NCBI RefSeq assembly: GCF_035083965.1
Contig: NC_089724.1
Location: forward strand, 17,106,410 to 17,170,409
DNA: 64,000 bases
DNA from: Branchiostoma lanceolatum
Taxonomy: Eukaryota > Chordata > Leptocardii > Amphioxiformes > Branchiostomatidae
Direction: 5' to 3'
Positions 33,581-44,197 of the stretch are shown one piece after another. A model generated the notes under the pieces. That model worked only from the letters and a program-made list of their open reading frames with translations, had not been told where the DNA came from and did no database searches. The position numbers and the translations under genes were made by a program. Numbering within the stretch: position 1 is the first letter of the stretch; each line of letters begins with the position of its first letter.

Positions 33581-34724
33581 TATTCGGTATACAGACAATT
33601 TTGTATTTCTAAGGTATGCTAATGCTAATGTTGAAATGGCTACCTGCTGTTTAAAGGTATACTGACCCTTCATCGAATTTAACAGTTTCAGAAGGAAAAT
33701 TCAATTTGAATCCTACTTTGTCTTTCTAAGAATAGTGTACGTTATTCTACGTCTTGCCTGGCTCAGTCTTTTGGACGAGAGATATGACTTAACTTAGATG
33801 GTCTCCATTAAACTTTTCTCGATGCTGAACACATAGTAAAATCCTTAATGTCCCATGTGACCCTGTACCACTACGACTGAACCGGTCCCCAGTGATGTAA
33901 ATAACCCATCTGTTTCCGGCATCTCCCCTGCTATAGTGACTTAGCGGCTCAGGTACTTAAGGTGGTCGTCAGTACGTGCGGTTCGTTCTCATACCAGCCC
34001 ACCGGAGGAGCGGATAATACCGCTTCCGGCCGAACACGCGTCTCACCAGACGTCAGTCCAAGCTCGCATACGTCAGAACACAGCCCGGGACTATAACTGA
34101 CCTGTTATACCAGGAGGGGTTCAAAAGAAACCAATTTCTTAACGCTGAAGTGGTCTTGTTGTGTTCAAAGGAACGTCCAGGTACATGCTGCAGGAAATTC
34201 ATGCAGTAGCGGCCATGTTTTCTACACTTTTTAAGGTAAGTTTGTTTCATTTCAGATGTACCCTTTTGCGTTCAGTCACGAGCAAATAGCATTTATCACG
34301 ATTGAAGGTGGAATATACGTTACATACATGTACTAGTGCTATTCATATTCGGGAAAAACTTGTTGTCGCGCGAATATTCGGCTCACCATGATAGAAAATG
34401 ACATTGCAACAAAGTTTTATTCTCTGCTACGTGTATATTGGTCTACGCTTCCTCGAAGCAGTGATAACTCTATTTTCATAGCTGAATCGAGCTATTGTGT
34501 GTGTGTAACATTGCTGTATATAGTTATTCCTGTGCGGGTTGTTATTGCATCAGTTGTAATTGGTGCGGTGGTTTGTGGCGTTGCGGTTTCCCACGTGAAT
34601 CAGGGAATGCTAGGGGAGACTAGAAGCATGTCCTGAACCTTATCCCGCATTATAGATCTGGCCGAGCTGGACCAAGTGTAATCTAAATGTTATTAAGGGT
34701 CGTATTTCAACCGTCTCTGTTTCA

Positions 34725-34790
34725 GAACCGTGCTGGACGAGATATGTAAAAACTGGCAATCGATATCTGTCTCATCATCAGATTTTCAAG
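34725..34790 (+). other. Possible non-coding or 5' UTR exon
   Basis: A segment bounded by TTTCAG on the left and a GTAATG donor on the right. A second donor-like site (TTTTTAAG before GTAAGT) lies at about 34231. Joined in frame from the ATG near 34210 they stop after 14 codons, so if transcribed they are more likely 5' UTR or non-coding. Pattern-based only. Confidence 0.2.
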
Positions 34791-35719
34791 GTAATGTGTC
34801 AATTTCTGTCAAATATAGTTAGACTTGTTATTCGCTTTGCATATTCAGTTATGTGACATAGTAAAGATTGTCTGGCTGTAGAGCTTTGTATCGTGTATTC
34901 CCCCACCTTCAGACTCTTACCCGACCAACACAATCTTGTATTTTGAATTTTAGGTTTGTTTGTTTGTTTAGCTGGCAAAAATGATATCAAACGCCGCAGT
35001 GGTCCCTAAGAGCTTGGAATCCCTGACAGATATGTCTATGTCTACTAGTATCCGAAAAATGACATGTAAATCTCCCTAGTGAGACTTATTTCGATCCATG
35101 GCCAGCCGACAAATCGAAGCTGTTCCTCCAGTTGTAGCAGCTTCAACGTTCACACACATGCAAACGTACTTCATTCAAGGGGAGGAACAGAAAAATTGAA
35201 CTTCAAATCTTGAATATGATGCTGCACTAGCTTTGCCGATCTGTATTGCGTCACCACGGTTAGCTAACTTAAGATGGTTTTATAGACGAGAGTCCAAAGG
35301 CGTATACCTGAAGAAAAACAAGTCGGTTCACATTCAAATCATTCGTGCATTCAAGGCTGTGTTTGTAAACTTTTGAGCTTCACCAAGACAACAGTACTGC
35401 CTGCTATGACGCGAGTCCTGTCGACTTGAAAAGGCTCCGACAGCTGTTTAGGACAGTTTTTCAGACCACTTCATGTTGCCGTCCACAGAAGAGCAATATG
35501 CTAGTGCTCTTGCCGTAGTCATTTACTGGCATTCCGCACAAATATTCTTGATTCTCGCGGAGCTTCCCTCTTTGAAAAGGGTCCGACAGCTGCATAGGAC
35601 AGTTAATTCTTCAGACGCCTTGTTGCCGTCCACACAATGATGCTGGCACTGTAGCCGTACTCAGAAACTGTACACCCAAAGTGTCTTGCGCGGCTTACTA
35701 AGTCTTGGTCTTCTGCTGC

Positions 35720-36240
35720 AATCTGCATCATCATGACTCATCACGAATGGATTTTTGCTAGCTGTTGTTGCACTTCTAAGCCCAGAAACCGGGGCACATG
35801 TAACCAGAGGTAATCTCAGGTGCTGGAAGAAGGGAGAACTGACGGCGTTCCTTGCGTCAGACGGTGGCGGGTTAAGCCCATCCCTGTGGTCGCCAGGAGA
35901 CCAGGCTCCATCAGAAAGGGACGCAGGTGGCCCGGCCAGCCGTGCGCGGTGTTCGGTGGCAGGAGCTCGTACGGTGGAAATGTCAGAGGAGTTCTCCGCC
36001 GTCCGGCTATGCCGCGCGAACTCTCTCCGTGACATCACCGCGAAGAGGACGTCAGCGTTCCCGTCGCCTGGACGCAAATCCCTCGGTAACCATGCCGATC
36101 CCTGCATCACGAGGAGACGCCCTGCTATTGGCATACATCATTCCGCACTTATCTTGTTTTCCGAGTACACCGGCTGCAAACATCCTCTGCAACCAAGGCC
36201 TTTCCAAAGACTCTTGTGCCAGATGGAGGTGATATCCTTC
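35720..36240. other. GC-rich block open on both strands
   Basis: Compared with its surroundings this 0.5-kb block is GC- and CpG-rich and has long open frames on both strands (166 codons plus from 35755, 157 codons minus ending at 35661). Overlapping frames on both strands are typical of GC-rich DNA without stops. No domain was recognised and no splice pattern favours either strand. It could be a CpG-rich regulatory region or an unrecognised exon. Confidence 0.3.
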
Positions 36241-37084
36241 CCGTTGTTAGTTTGATCCAAGTTTTCAGAACGGGTTGATGTTTATTTACACCGCATGTAC
36301 GAGCCACTACAACATTGCGCAGCTTGAATGGACCCAACTTCAAGGGAAATGGTGATTTATTACGACTCGCGGGAAATTTCAGGACTCGTTGTTGATCTTC
36401 TGATCATGACGTCGTGGCCAAGCTACATCGGTTAGAACAGCCACGCCTTACGGCAAGTATCCTCACAATTTTTATTTCACAAACGCAATGAGCGAAAATA
36501 TCGGCACAGTCGCTAAAATCAGCCTGGTAGCTTAGTTTAGGTCTAGTGTAGAGTGTGGTTTCCAAAAGATTTCCGCTCTGCGAGATAAAACCGGACCCGA
36601 TAAGGAAAGTGAGGAAGGGAAATGTGAGGTCCCTGTTCATGTATTTCTGGGTTTTACTCTGTACCACACCCCGCCATGAATGTTAACCTTTAACAAAAAC
36701 TAATCTCCCTCCCGTGTAGTGAAGCGGTCTCACAATTAGAAATTTCTCCTCTGGATCACGAAGTCGAGATGAATCGCGGCCTGCTGGGCGTCGGATGTCA
36801 GCACCCTGACATCATGGACGCTACTAATAGGTAGACGTCACTGACGTTTCTTAGAAACCTTTAGCAGGTTAGAAAAAAAAGACCACACTTCTCGGAAAGA
36901 GTTGGTGCATGAAGTCCTATATGCATGTGCGATGGATAAAAGCTGTTTCCAATCAAACCAGTTCTACAGCACATTATTTAGCTGCATACTTTGCACATTT
37001 CCTTGAAAGCCATTAATACATAAGCCAAGATGATTATGTTTCATTGCCAGTGCTCTGTGTGTGTATGTGGACAGCCTAACTCGA

Positions 37085-37600
37085 AATCTCAGAGGTTTGG
37101 GTGGATATTTGGTATATTTGGTATTAGTAGGGTCGGGAAAACGAAGATCAGATTCGATAAATGACCTCCTAGCGGCTTTCTACGGTACTACAGCGGAACT
37201 TCCGGGTTTTTATAAATCTATTCTGGACAATGCTATGGACGTGATTTTTGAGTGGTAGATAGCTCTTGGAACAGAGAGGAAGTGGTGTAGGTTTGGCCCC
37301 TTAGTGGATTTTACAACTGCAGGGGCCGATTTTGTTTGAGACTTTGAAAGAGAATAACTCAAGAAAGACATGTAGATAGCTGAAGTGATGATTGACATAA
37401 AGCAAAGATGAACATTATATATTAGACATGAATTATTCAAGTCGCGGCCTCGTTAACACAATTTATGACCAAATGCTACAATAACCGTCTTTTATAATCC
37501 ATGAGAAACATTCTTGATACGTCACTCGAAAATGTTAACATCATTTTGCGGAGGTATCAGAGGTCGTGAAATTTAGAATGGTGTGTTTATTCATTATTCC
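37085..37600. repeat. Interspersed repeat, copy related to 41160-42320
   Basis: Shares with the 41-42 kb element the blocks GGTACTACAGCGGAACTTCC, GAACAGAGAGGAAGTGGTGTAGG, TTGAAAGAGAATAACTCAAGA and the end TTTGCGGAGGTATCAGAGGTCGTG. It is worn and internally shortened. Confidence 0.6.
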
Positions 37601-38673
37601 CTCCTCTCTTGGAATGCTCAACTTGATATCTGTCCATCTGGTCACAAAATATTTTGAAACATCTTAACTCATCTGAAGTCCAGCCCACGCGAACGGTGGA
37701 CTTATCCACGTGGCTTGTAGTGACGTGACCGGGAGTGACGTCTAAGTTTATTCGTGTATTCCCCCGCAGAACACGCGCGGTACATGCCTGTGCTTACACG
37801 TGACCACCTACGTGCACTAGGGGCTTCTGTATGAGAGGGTTGGGAGTTGCTGTTGTCCACCTCCTCATTGCATACAGCTGGGTGGCACGTTGCAAGTCGT
37901 GACCCACTTGTTTTGCACGTTTCAAAAAAGCGGAGGGACATTTTTAGCACCCTCCTTCCGGCTGTTTTGTTTTTCAAGTTGCCGTTTTCTTATTACAATT
38001 TTTTCTTATTGCTGGCCAAAAAATATGAATGTCTTCTAGTTGTTACATTCCCCCATGTAGGGTGCGCCCTCCGAAATCAAGGCTGTGATTCGTGACCAAA
38101 GAATACAAAGGCAGCAAGTCAACCTTTAAGTATATGGCAATATGCAAGCGCAGTGTATAGGACACAAATAAGCCGGAAATATCACTGCAGTGTCACAAAC
38201 GGGCTCATAATGAATGGACATGTTTCCCCCACTGGGCTATTAAAGCACAGGTCATATGTTATAACAACTATATACATATTCATGAGTATTACTGTATATA
38301 AACATCTAGCTTACTCTAGTACTTTCGACTTCCTCTCGCTTTTTCATTTTCAACCTCCTAATTACATACCAAGCATCAGGGATATCCATTCACACGCTGT
38401 GCATGAACTCACCCACCCACAAACGGCACCGAAAACACAACCTCGTTCGCTCGCTGATGTAACATCGACAACAACAGCAACACAATTAGCACCTGGAGAG
38501 TGCCATTTTTGTCAAATGCAGCATTTTGCCTGACCTGATCGAATCGCGCTTGAGTAGCCCGCCCAACATCCGGTGCCGCCATTAAAGCCCCGGACAGCGG
38601 AGTACTAGTATGTGTTACCACATACATAGGCTACATTTTGTCCCATCTCACAAACGTTATGAGTCCTAAAAGT

Positions 38674-39140
38674 ATTGGGTCCTGATGATAGCTCAGTGGT
38701 ATACCGTGTAACAGGTCGTGCCGTGAGTAGATCTGACCTAGGTTCTTGTGTGCTGACCCTTCGCTAAACTCCATTCCTCGTGGATAAGGACTGGTTTACC
38801 CAGCTGAAACGACTTTTGCACAACGTCAAGAATCATTCTACTTCAAGAAATCTTAAGGTCCAGACTTAAGATTCAACTCTTTTAAACCATGTTACGTTTA
38901 CCTGCTTTCTTTATGTCTAGCTGATTTTGTGTACGGACAAGTCATCTCAACTATGTTACACGTCACTTTTTGTAAAACCATACCTTTTCTGCAATGTTAT
39001 CTTGGATCTTAATCTATCATTATTTATTACTTATGTTTCATTTGATTTGACTCTCTGTAGCCACATGACTTTGATTATAATTTGTTGTCGGTGTCCTATC
39101 AGCCCATATGGGCTGGGCGACACGAGGTTGCAAGACATAT
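38674..39140 (+). mobile_element. tRNA-derived SINE-like element
   Basis: The 5' part GATGATAGCTCAGTGGTATA contains a good Pol III box A (TAGCTCAGTGG). About 50 bp further GACCTAGGTTCTTGTG is a partial box B. The 3' end GCCCATATGGGCTGGGCGAC is followed by ATAAACCTTAATCAATTGAT, a tail with TCAATTGAT-like repeats. Identity to a named SINE could not be tested. Confidence 0.45.
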
Positions 39141-39758
39141 AGATAAACCTTAATCAATTGATTAATTAATCAATTTATTCATTCATATACCTTTAGGTCA
39201 ATATTTACACAGCAAAATCGCGTTGATTCATGATTCTAGTTTCTGGTCAGAAACAAAAAAAACGGACAGACTGACAGGCAGACAGACAGGCACAGAGCTC
39301 ACACACTGATCTCATACACAACCAACCGCACACACACGCGCGCACGCACGTAGTGCAGCAATATTAGCAGCAACAAAACAAAACAACGAAAATCTCATAC
39401 CTCCGTGAAGTAGTAGAATCTTATCAATTTCTCAATACCATAGCCCTAGGCCAATATTGACCAGCTGTCTATGAACAATATCACACTACTTTCAAGAAGG
39501 GGTGACGGCCTTTAAAATGCTGCAGTACCGGAAAATACTGCTGGGGGGGGGGTGTGCAAACTTGTTTCTTCGGGACCTCAATAACTACCCACAATAGGCC
39601 GCATACCAAAAATCAGACAAATTCATCAAAAGGACCATGAGTTATAGATGCGAACACAGGTAATAATGACTGGAGTTTGACTGTTTCAGGAGTGCAGTGT
39701 GTGGCCGTGGCCCATGCCGTGAGCGGTGCAGGGGCCCGGGCTGCCGGGAGAGGGAACC

Positions 39759-39831
39759 ATGCGCCTGTCTGCCCTGACGGTCTTCTTACATCTCTGCGTG
39801 CTGCGGACATCCACCAAATGTGATCACGAAG
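39759..39831 (+). CDS. Signal-peptide exon, possible alternative first exon of the SOD repeat gene
   Basis: ATG at 39759 encodes MRLSALTVFLHLCVLRTSTK then CDHE, a good signal peptide, and stops at a GTACGT donor after 39831 in phase 1. An acceptor-like TTTCAG ends at about 39690, so this may be an internal 5' exon. The phase is the same as that of the coding first exon at 44198-44240, so it could splice to 48339 and give another signal peptide for the same secreted protein. No other partner exon was found between 39.8 and 48.3 kb. Confidence 0.45.
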
Positions 39832-40922
39832 GTACGTTATAAACTGGAATGGAAAGAAAAGGTGGATGGATATGAATTGTGGAAGAGAAGCCTTCAAAGA
39901 GAACAAAACCTCCACCTTGCTACCCTCAATCGTTCTTGGCACGCCCCCTAACAACATACAACGTCACAACACCTGTCCTTTAATGTGTTGTAAAACGGGA
40001 ATCACCAAGCTCCTAGTGATAACCAACGCTCCTTTTAGGTGAAAGTTTAGAAAGTGTACGGTATGATTTCCTTGAAAAATGTGCTGCAGTGATGATGCGT
40101 ATTAGGAAACTCACGGTAGCTTGTCATACTTGCAATCTTCGTAAAGTACTGTCGGAAACTTTAGCTGATACAATATTCACAATCGTCGCTAGAAGACGCT
40201 GCGTAAACAACAATCTTCTGAGACCCAAGAGAAGTAAGAGTACAACAGTTAATACAACAAAATTACAATCATTCAAATGAGAAATTGTCAGTCTTGTCTT
40301 CATTTGGTTATCATTCATATCAGGTTCCTTTAGTTTCCCTCTTGTTTGTTTACGCGAGGCCATATAAATGAGTTGCCACTCGAGTACAGTGTCAACTATG
40401 TTTCATTTCATTTGATCCGTTACAGCTGAATAGCAAAAAAGTGACAAAAAGCACTTTGACTCACAAGTATTATTGTGAAATTGGTATGTAATTCTCTGTC
40501 GTCATTACATTGTTCACTGTTCTTGACTATAACATGTCCAAATAATGTATAACCTTGATGGATCGTACCACCGGTATTATCTTTTTATTTTGAAAGCTGG
40601 GACATGCTAAGGCTATGGAGTGTAATAACGTTCGGCCCCATGTTCGATGTTCTTTATATCTGTACTTTTAATCAATGGGAATAGTCACTTTCTCGATGTA
40701 ACACAACAACTTGGCAGGCGTCGGCCGGTTGTACAACAGTGAACGCCTTGTCACACCTAAACGCATGCACTAAGAAAACCGTGCAAAATCAACTAACAAA
40801 GACACAAGACAAACCGTCACTGATATTGCCAGAGAAACCAAGGAGAGCTGATTCTGTCCGACAGAAAGAATTGTTGACTCTGATGATTTGGAATGATGTT
40901 GGAGGAATGTGTATTGTTGGTA

Positions 40923-40989
40923 TAGCCTCTACCTCTACCGGCCGATTTCTACTATTTTCCCAGTGATCAGCGGAGTCTGGTAGAGGCTA
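40923..40989. mobile_element. 67-bp MITE, TAGCCTCTACC termini, 9-bp target duplication
   Basis: Starts TAGCCTCTACC and ends GGTAGAGGCTA. Flanks TTGTTGGTA (40914-40922) and TTGTTGGTA (40990-40998) are identical. The interior GATTTCTACTATTTTCCCAG is shared with the copy in PERK intron 3 at 16836. Confidence 0.88.
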
Positions 40990-40996
40990 TTGTTGG

Positions 40997-41127
40997 TATT
41001 CTCCAAGCAGAGGTTTCGGTCGAGTGGGGTAACGTTAGTAGTGGCCGGGCTTCTTTTACGTCTGCAGACGTAAAAAAAACCCGGCCACTACTACCCCACT
41101 CGACCGAAACCTGTGCTTGAAGAATGA
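40997..41127. mobile_element. Foldback MITE, TATTCTCCAAGCAGAGG termini, abutting the previous MITE
   Basis: Left end TATTCTCCAAGCAGAGGTTT; right end AAACCTGTGCTTGAAGAATG. The arms continue through CGACCGAAA/TTTCGGTCG and GTAGTGGCCGGG, and the centre is ACGTCTGCAGACGT. The sequence TTGTTGGTA occurs a third time at 41128-41136, so the element is bracketed by the same 8-9 bp that flank the previous MITE. Termini match the copy at 28582. Confidence 0.82.
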
Positions 41128-41159
41128 TTGTTGGTAGTCCGTGCAACGCGAAATCTCAT

Positions 41160-41215
41160 ACCCCAATACCCTTTATTATTACCTTCGCCAAGAAGGTTAT
41201 GCATAGGGTAGCGTT

Positions 41216-41253
<38 letters not shown>

Positions 41254-42320
41254 TGTAGTGGACCAGCATAACTCGAGAATGCTTTGATGGATTGTCTTGG
41301 TATTTGGTGGTAGGTTTTGATGAGACCTGAAAAACCATTAGATTTGGGGCCCCCTATCGGCTTCTTATGGTACTGCAGAGGAACTTCCTGTTTTGATATC
41401 TCGTGTTCTAGATAGATCTTTGGACAGAGAGTAAGTGGTATAGGTTTGGGCCCCCTGGTGGCTTTTTTGGAACTGCAGGAGCAGGTTTTGCTTCAGACTG
41501 TGAAAGGGAATAACTCAAGAAGGGCTTGATGGATGGTCATGCTTTTTGGTAAGTGCATAGCTTGAGTGATGATTTACATGATTAGATACTTATTATGCAA
41601 ATCAGTATCTAATTTGCATAAATAATGAGGAAAGTTTATAAATCAGCCAAATTCCATGATAGGACTCTCAACCATGTGACATATGTAACTGAGGAAGAGA
41701 GAAATATTAATAGATATCAACATTGATTATGCAAATGAGGTTTTCATTTGCATAATCAATGCGAAATACTATAACTCAAGATGGGCTTGATGGATGGTCA
41801 TGATTTTTGGTATTTGACTTGACTTTCTGGTATGGAGATAGCTTACGTGAAGCTTTGTATGATTAGACGACAATCATGTAAATCAGATTCTAATTTGCAT
41901 AATTAATGAGGCAATTTTAAAAACTAGCTGTAATCCATGATATGACTATTCAAATATGTGACATCTGTAACTGAGAAAGAGAGGAATGTTGATAGATAGA
42001 GAATATGCAAATGTAGGCCTAAGTTGCATAATTAATGAGACACAACTTTTATACCATACTGGTAAATGACCGCAATTTCATATTTGTGGCATTTGGAAGT
42101 TATGTGAATGTCAACATCGTTGAATCAAATTATGCTAATAAGGATCTCATTTGCATAATTGGTGATACGTGTTAGCATAACCTTCTTTGTTAAGCTCATA
42201 CTTTGGACAACTTCTGTTATTTGGGTGGATAAGACTAGTATGATTTATAATTGATGAGAAACACGCATAATACGTCAGTCATAAAGGTTAAAATCATTTG
42301 GCGAAGGTATGAGGTCGTGG
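41160..42320. mobile_element. 1.16-kb repeat element with octamer-rich palindromic units
   Basis: Starts near TACCTTCGCCAAGAAGG and ends TTTGGCGAAGGTATGAGGTC, so it has short inverted ends (TACCTTCGCCAA). It contains a GT microsatellite at about 41217-41250, a GGTACTGCAGAGGAACTTCC block shared with 37.1 and 46.97 kb, and a duplicated TTGATGGATGGTCATG. Five regularly spaced units (near 41595, 41725, 41875, 42003, 42130) pair ATGCAAAT or a variant with ATTTGCATAA and usually end TTAATGAGG. No open frame of note. Class unknown. Confidence 0.65.
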
Positions 42321-42613
42321 AACACATGTTATAGTGTAGACTGGGGAGCCAATATATTCAATATCAGTGTTTGGACAGTGTTCGTATTATAGGGCGAACC
42401 GGTCGACGCCTACATGTAACGTTATGTCATGCACATGTATCTGGTTTGTTTTACATCAAGCGGTGCAAATAGCCCAACTCGCTCCAAATGAATGCCTTGC
42501 TATAATGCTAGATACTTCCCAGACTCGGAGATACTATCAGGGTTGGAGTTGGGTTTAGGGTTACTGGTAGTTTCAACAGCACGACTCCTTCTTTCAAAAT
42601 CTGAAGCCTCTGC

Positions 42614-42794
42614 GAGTCTGACGCACTTCTCTCCCGTCTCACTCTCGATGTGACAATCATTTGCCACGCATGACATTGCAAAGTTGTGTAATTATTGCAA
42701 TGTCATGCGTGGCAAATGATTGTCACGACACTGCCTGGAGGCTTCCGGGTATACCTGAGATCGAGAGTGAGAGGAGAGAAGTGCGTCACACTCG
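42614..42794. mobile_element. Nested palindromes: one foldback inside another
   Basis: Outer arms GTCTGACGCACTTCTCTC and CACTCTCGAT at the left pair with ATCGAGAGTGAGAGG and GAGAAGTGCGTCACAC at the right. Inside, 42650-42726 is an almost perfect 77-bp palindrome with arms GTGACAATCATTTGCCACGC extending to CATGACATTGCAA. No target duplication is obvious for either. Confidence 0.7.
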
Positions 42795-43130
42795 TGGGGC
42801 GTGGTTATTTTCAAGCAGAATTTTTACTTTGCTGATCTGAATCAGCCAAAAAGTGTCCTGGACCCAAGGAGGTTAAAGGCAATACGTTCACGGTACAGAG
42901 GTGGCCGTGAAAACAGTGAACATAAAGTTGCAGTAAAAGTAATTTCACTTCACTTTATCCATTCAGGTCATTTTATAGCAACGTGTGTACAACACGTCCG
43001 TACGTGTGTACAACACGTACAGAGGCTTCAGATCTCAATGAGTCTTCAATTTTTGCCCTTTGGATACTGTCACCGATAGACGAGTCAAGTTTAATACCAT
43101 TTTCTTTAATATTACATTACAGCACAGCCA

Positions 43131-43511
43131 TCTGTCCTTAGCCAATCAGGAGCGGGTATTTTACTGTTTGAAATCCACATACACAGCCAAAGTTAGTTAG
43201 AGCACCTCTCTCCCTTGAGGCAGAGGTGCTCTAGCATAAAGTCTGGCTCTCCATTGGCTGAGACCAGATCCCAGGTTGGTTATAGCACCTCTGCCTCAAG
43301 GGAGAGGAAATAATGGTCACTCCTTGGTACTCGCCTGTCACCTCAACTGAACCACAGAAGTAAAACCACATGTGGACTGGGGATTATTCTAAGAAAATGA
43401 GACTCACAACCCAAACATTCATATTGGCATATTGTGTTTGTTTCAGTGTATATGTCAAACTATTTCCCAATATGTAATTGCTTAGCTTTGCTTCGGACAG
43501 ATGGCTGTGCT
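43131..43511. mobile_element. 381-bp element with perfect 17-bp inverted ends
   Basis: AGCACAGCCATCTGTCC at 43131-43147 is exactly inverted at 43495-43511. Within it, GCACCTCTCTCCCTTGAGG occurs at about 43201 with its inverse CCTCAAGGGAGAGG at 43300, plus a shorter hairpin AGAGCACCTCT/AGAGGTGCTCT. Confidence 0.65.
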
Positions 43512-43518
43512 CTAAATC

Positions 43519-43677
43519 AGTTCAATGATGGACGGGCTTGTTTGTGAGGATATATCAGAGCCCGCCTCCCACGGAGCTTGTTGGCATCCTCGGGCTACGC
43601 CCTCGAGAGGCCAACAACCTCCTCGGGAGGCGGGGCTCTAATATATCCCCACAAACTCACCCGCCCATCCTTGAACT
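43519..43677. mobile_element. 159-bp foldback element next to the previous one
   Basis: Left arm AGTTCAATGATGGACGGGC continues to GAGCCCGCCTCCCA. The right arm is GGGAGGCGGGGCTCT through CCCGCCCATCCTTGAACTA. Centre contains CTCGGGCTACGCCCTCGAG. It begins within about 8 bp of the end of the 43131-43511 element. Confidence 0.65.
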
Positions 43678-44197
43678 AATACTTTTTTTCATATTGCTGG
43701 CATAAGAGATCATAAGAAACTGCCTGAAGTAGTCTGCAAGTGGCTATCAGCATCACACGCCAGGAGCGTGGGCCCCGGGGAATGTCACAATACGACGGAA
43801 CGCCCTGGAGGTCTACTGAGGATGGCAGACTGGGCCATTCAAGAAAGGGGGAACATATGGATCAATAAAGGAAAGAAGTCATAGCATACCTTCTTTCATC
43901 CAAGGAGTTTTGAACAGATATAACATGTGTCTAAAAGAAATATGTAAAATACAAGTCTTGTCTCAGCAATAGTGGAAAAATTAATTTCTTTCTTGTCAGT
44001 TATTAAAACTAAACCGCCTTGCTCCCCCGGGTGATACCATTAAGTAAACACCGCTGAGTAAACACAGAAGTCAGAAAGTTATCCAGCTAGATGACTTATT
44101 ACTGACTGGCGGACGGCCACTGGCGGAGCTACAGTCAGAGAAGTAGATCGGCGACAGCGTTTCCACCGGAGCTGAATATTCAAAACCAGACGCAAAT

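Noticed and set aside
34388-34636. 82-codon plus-strand frame with a hydrophobic stretch
   Set aside because: No neighbours, splice sites or family support; isolated in repeat-rich DNA.
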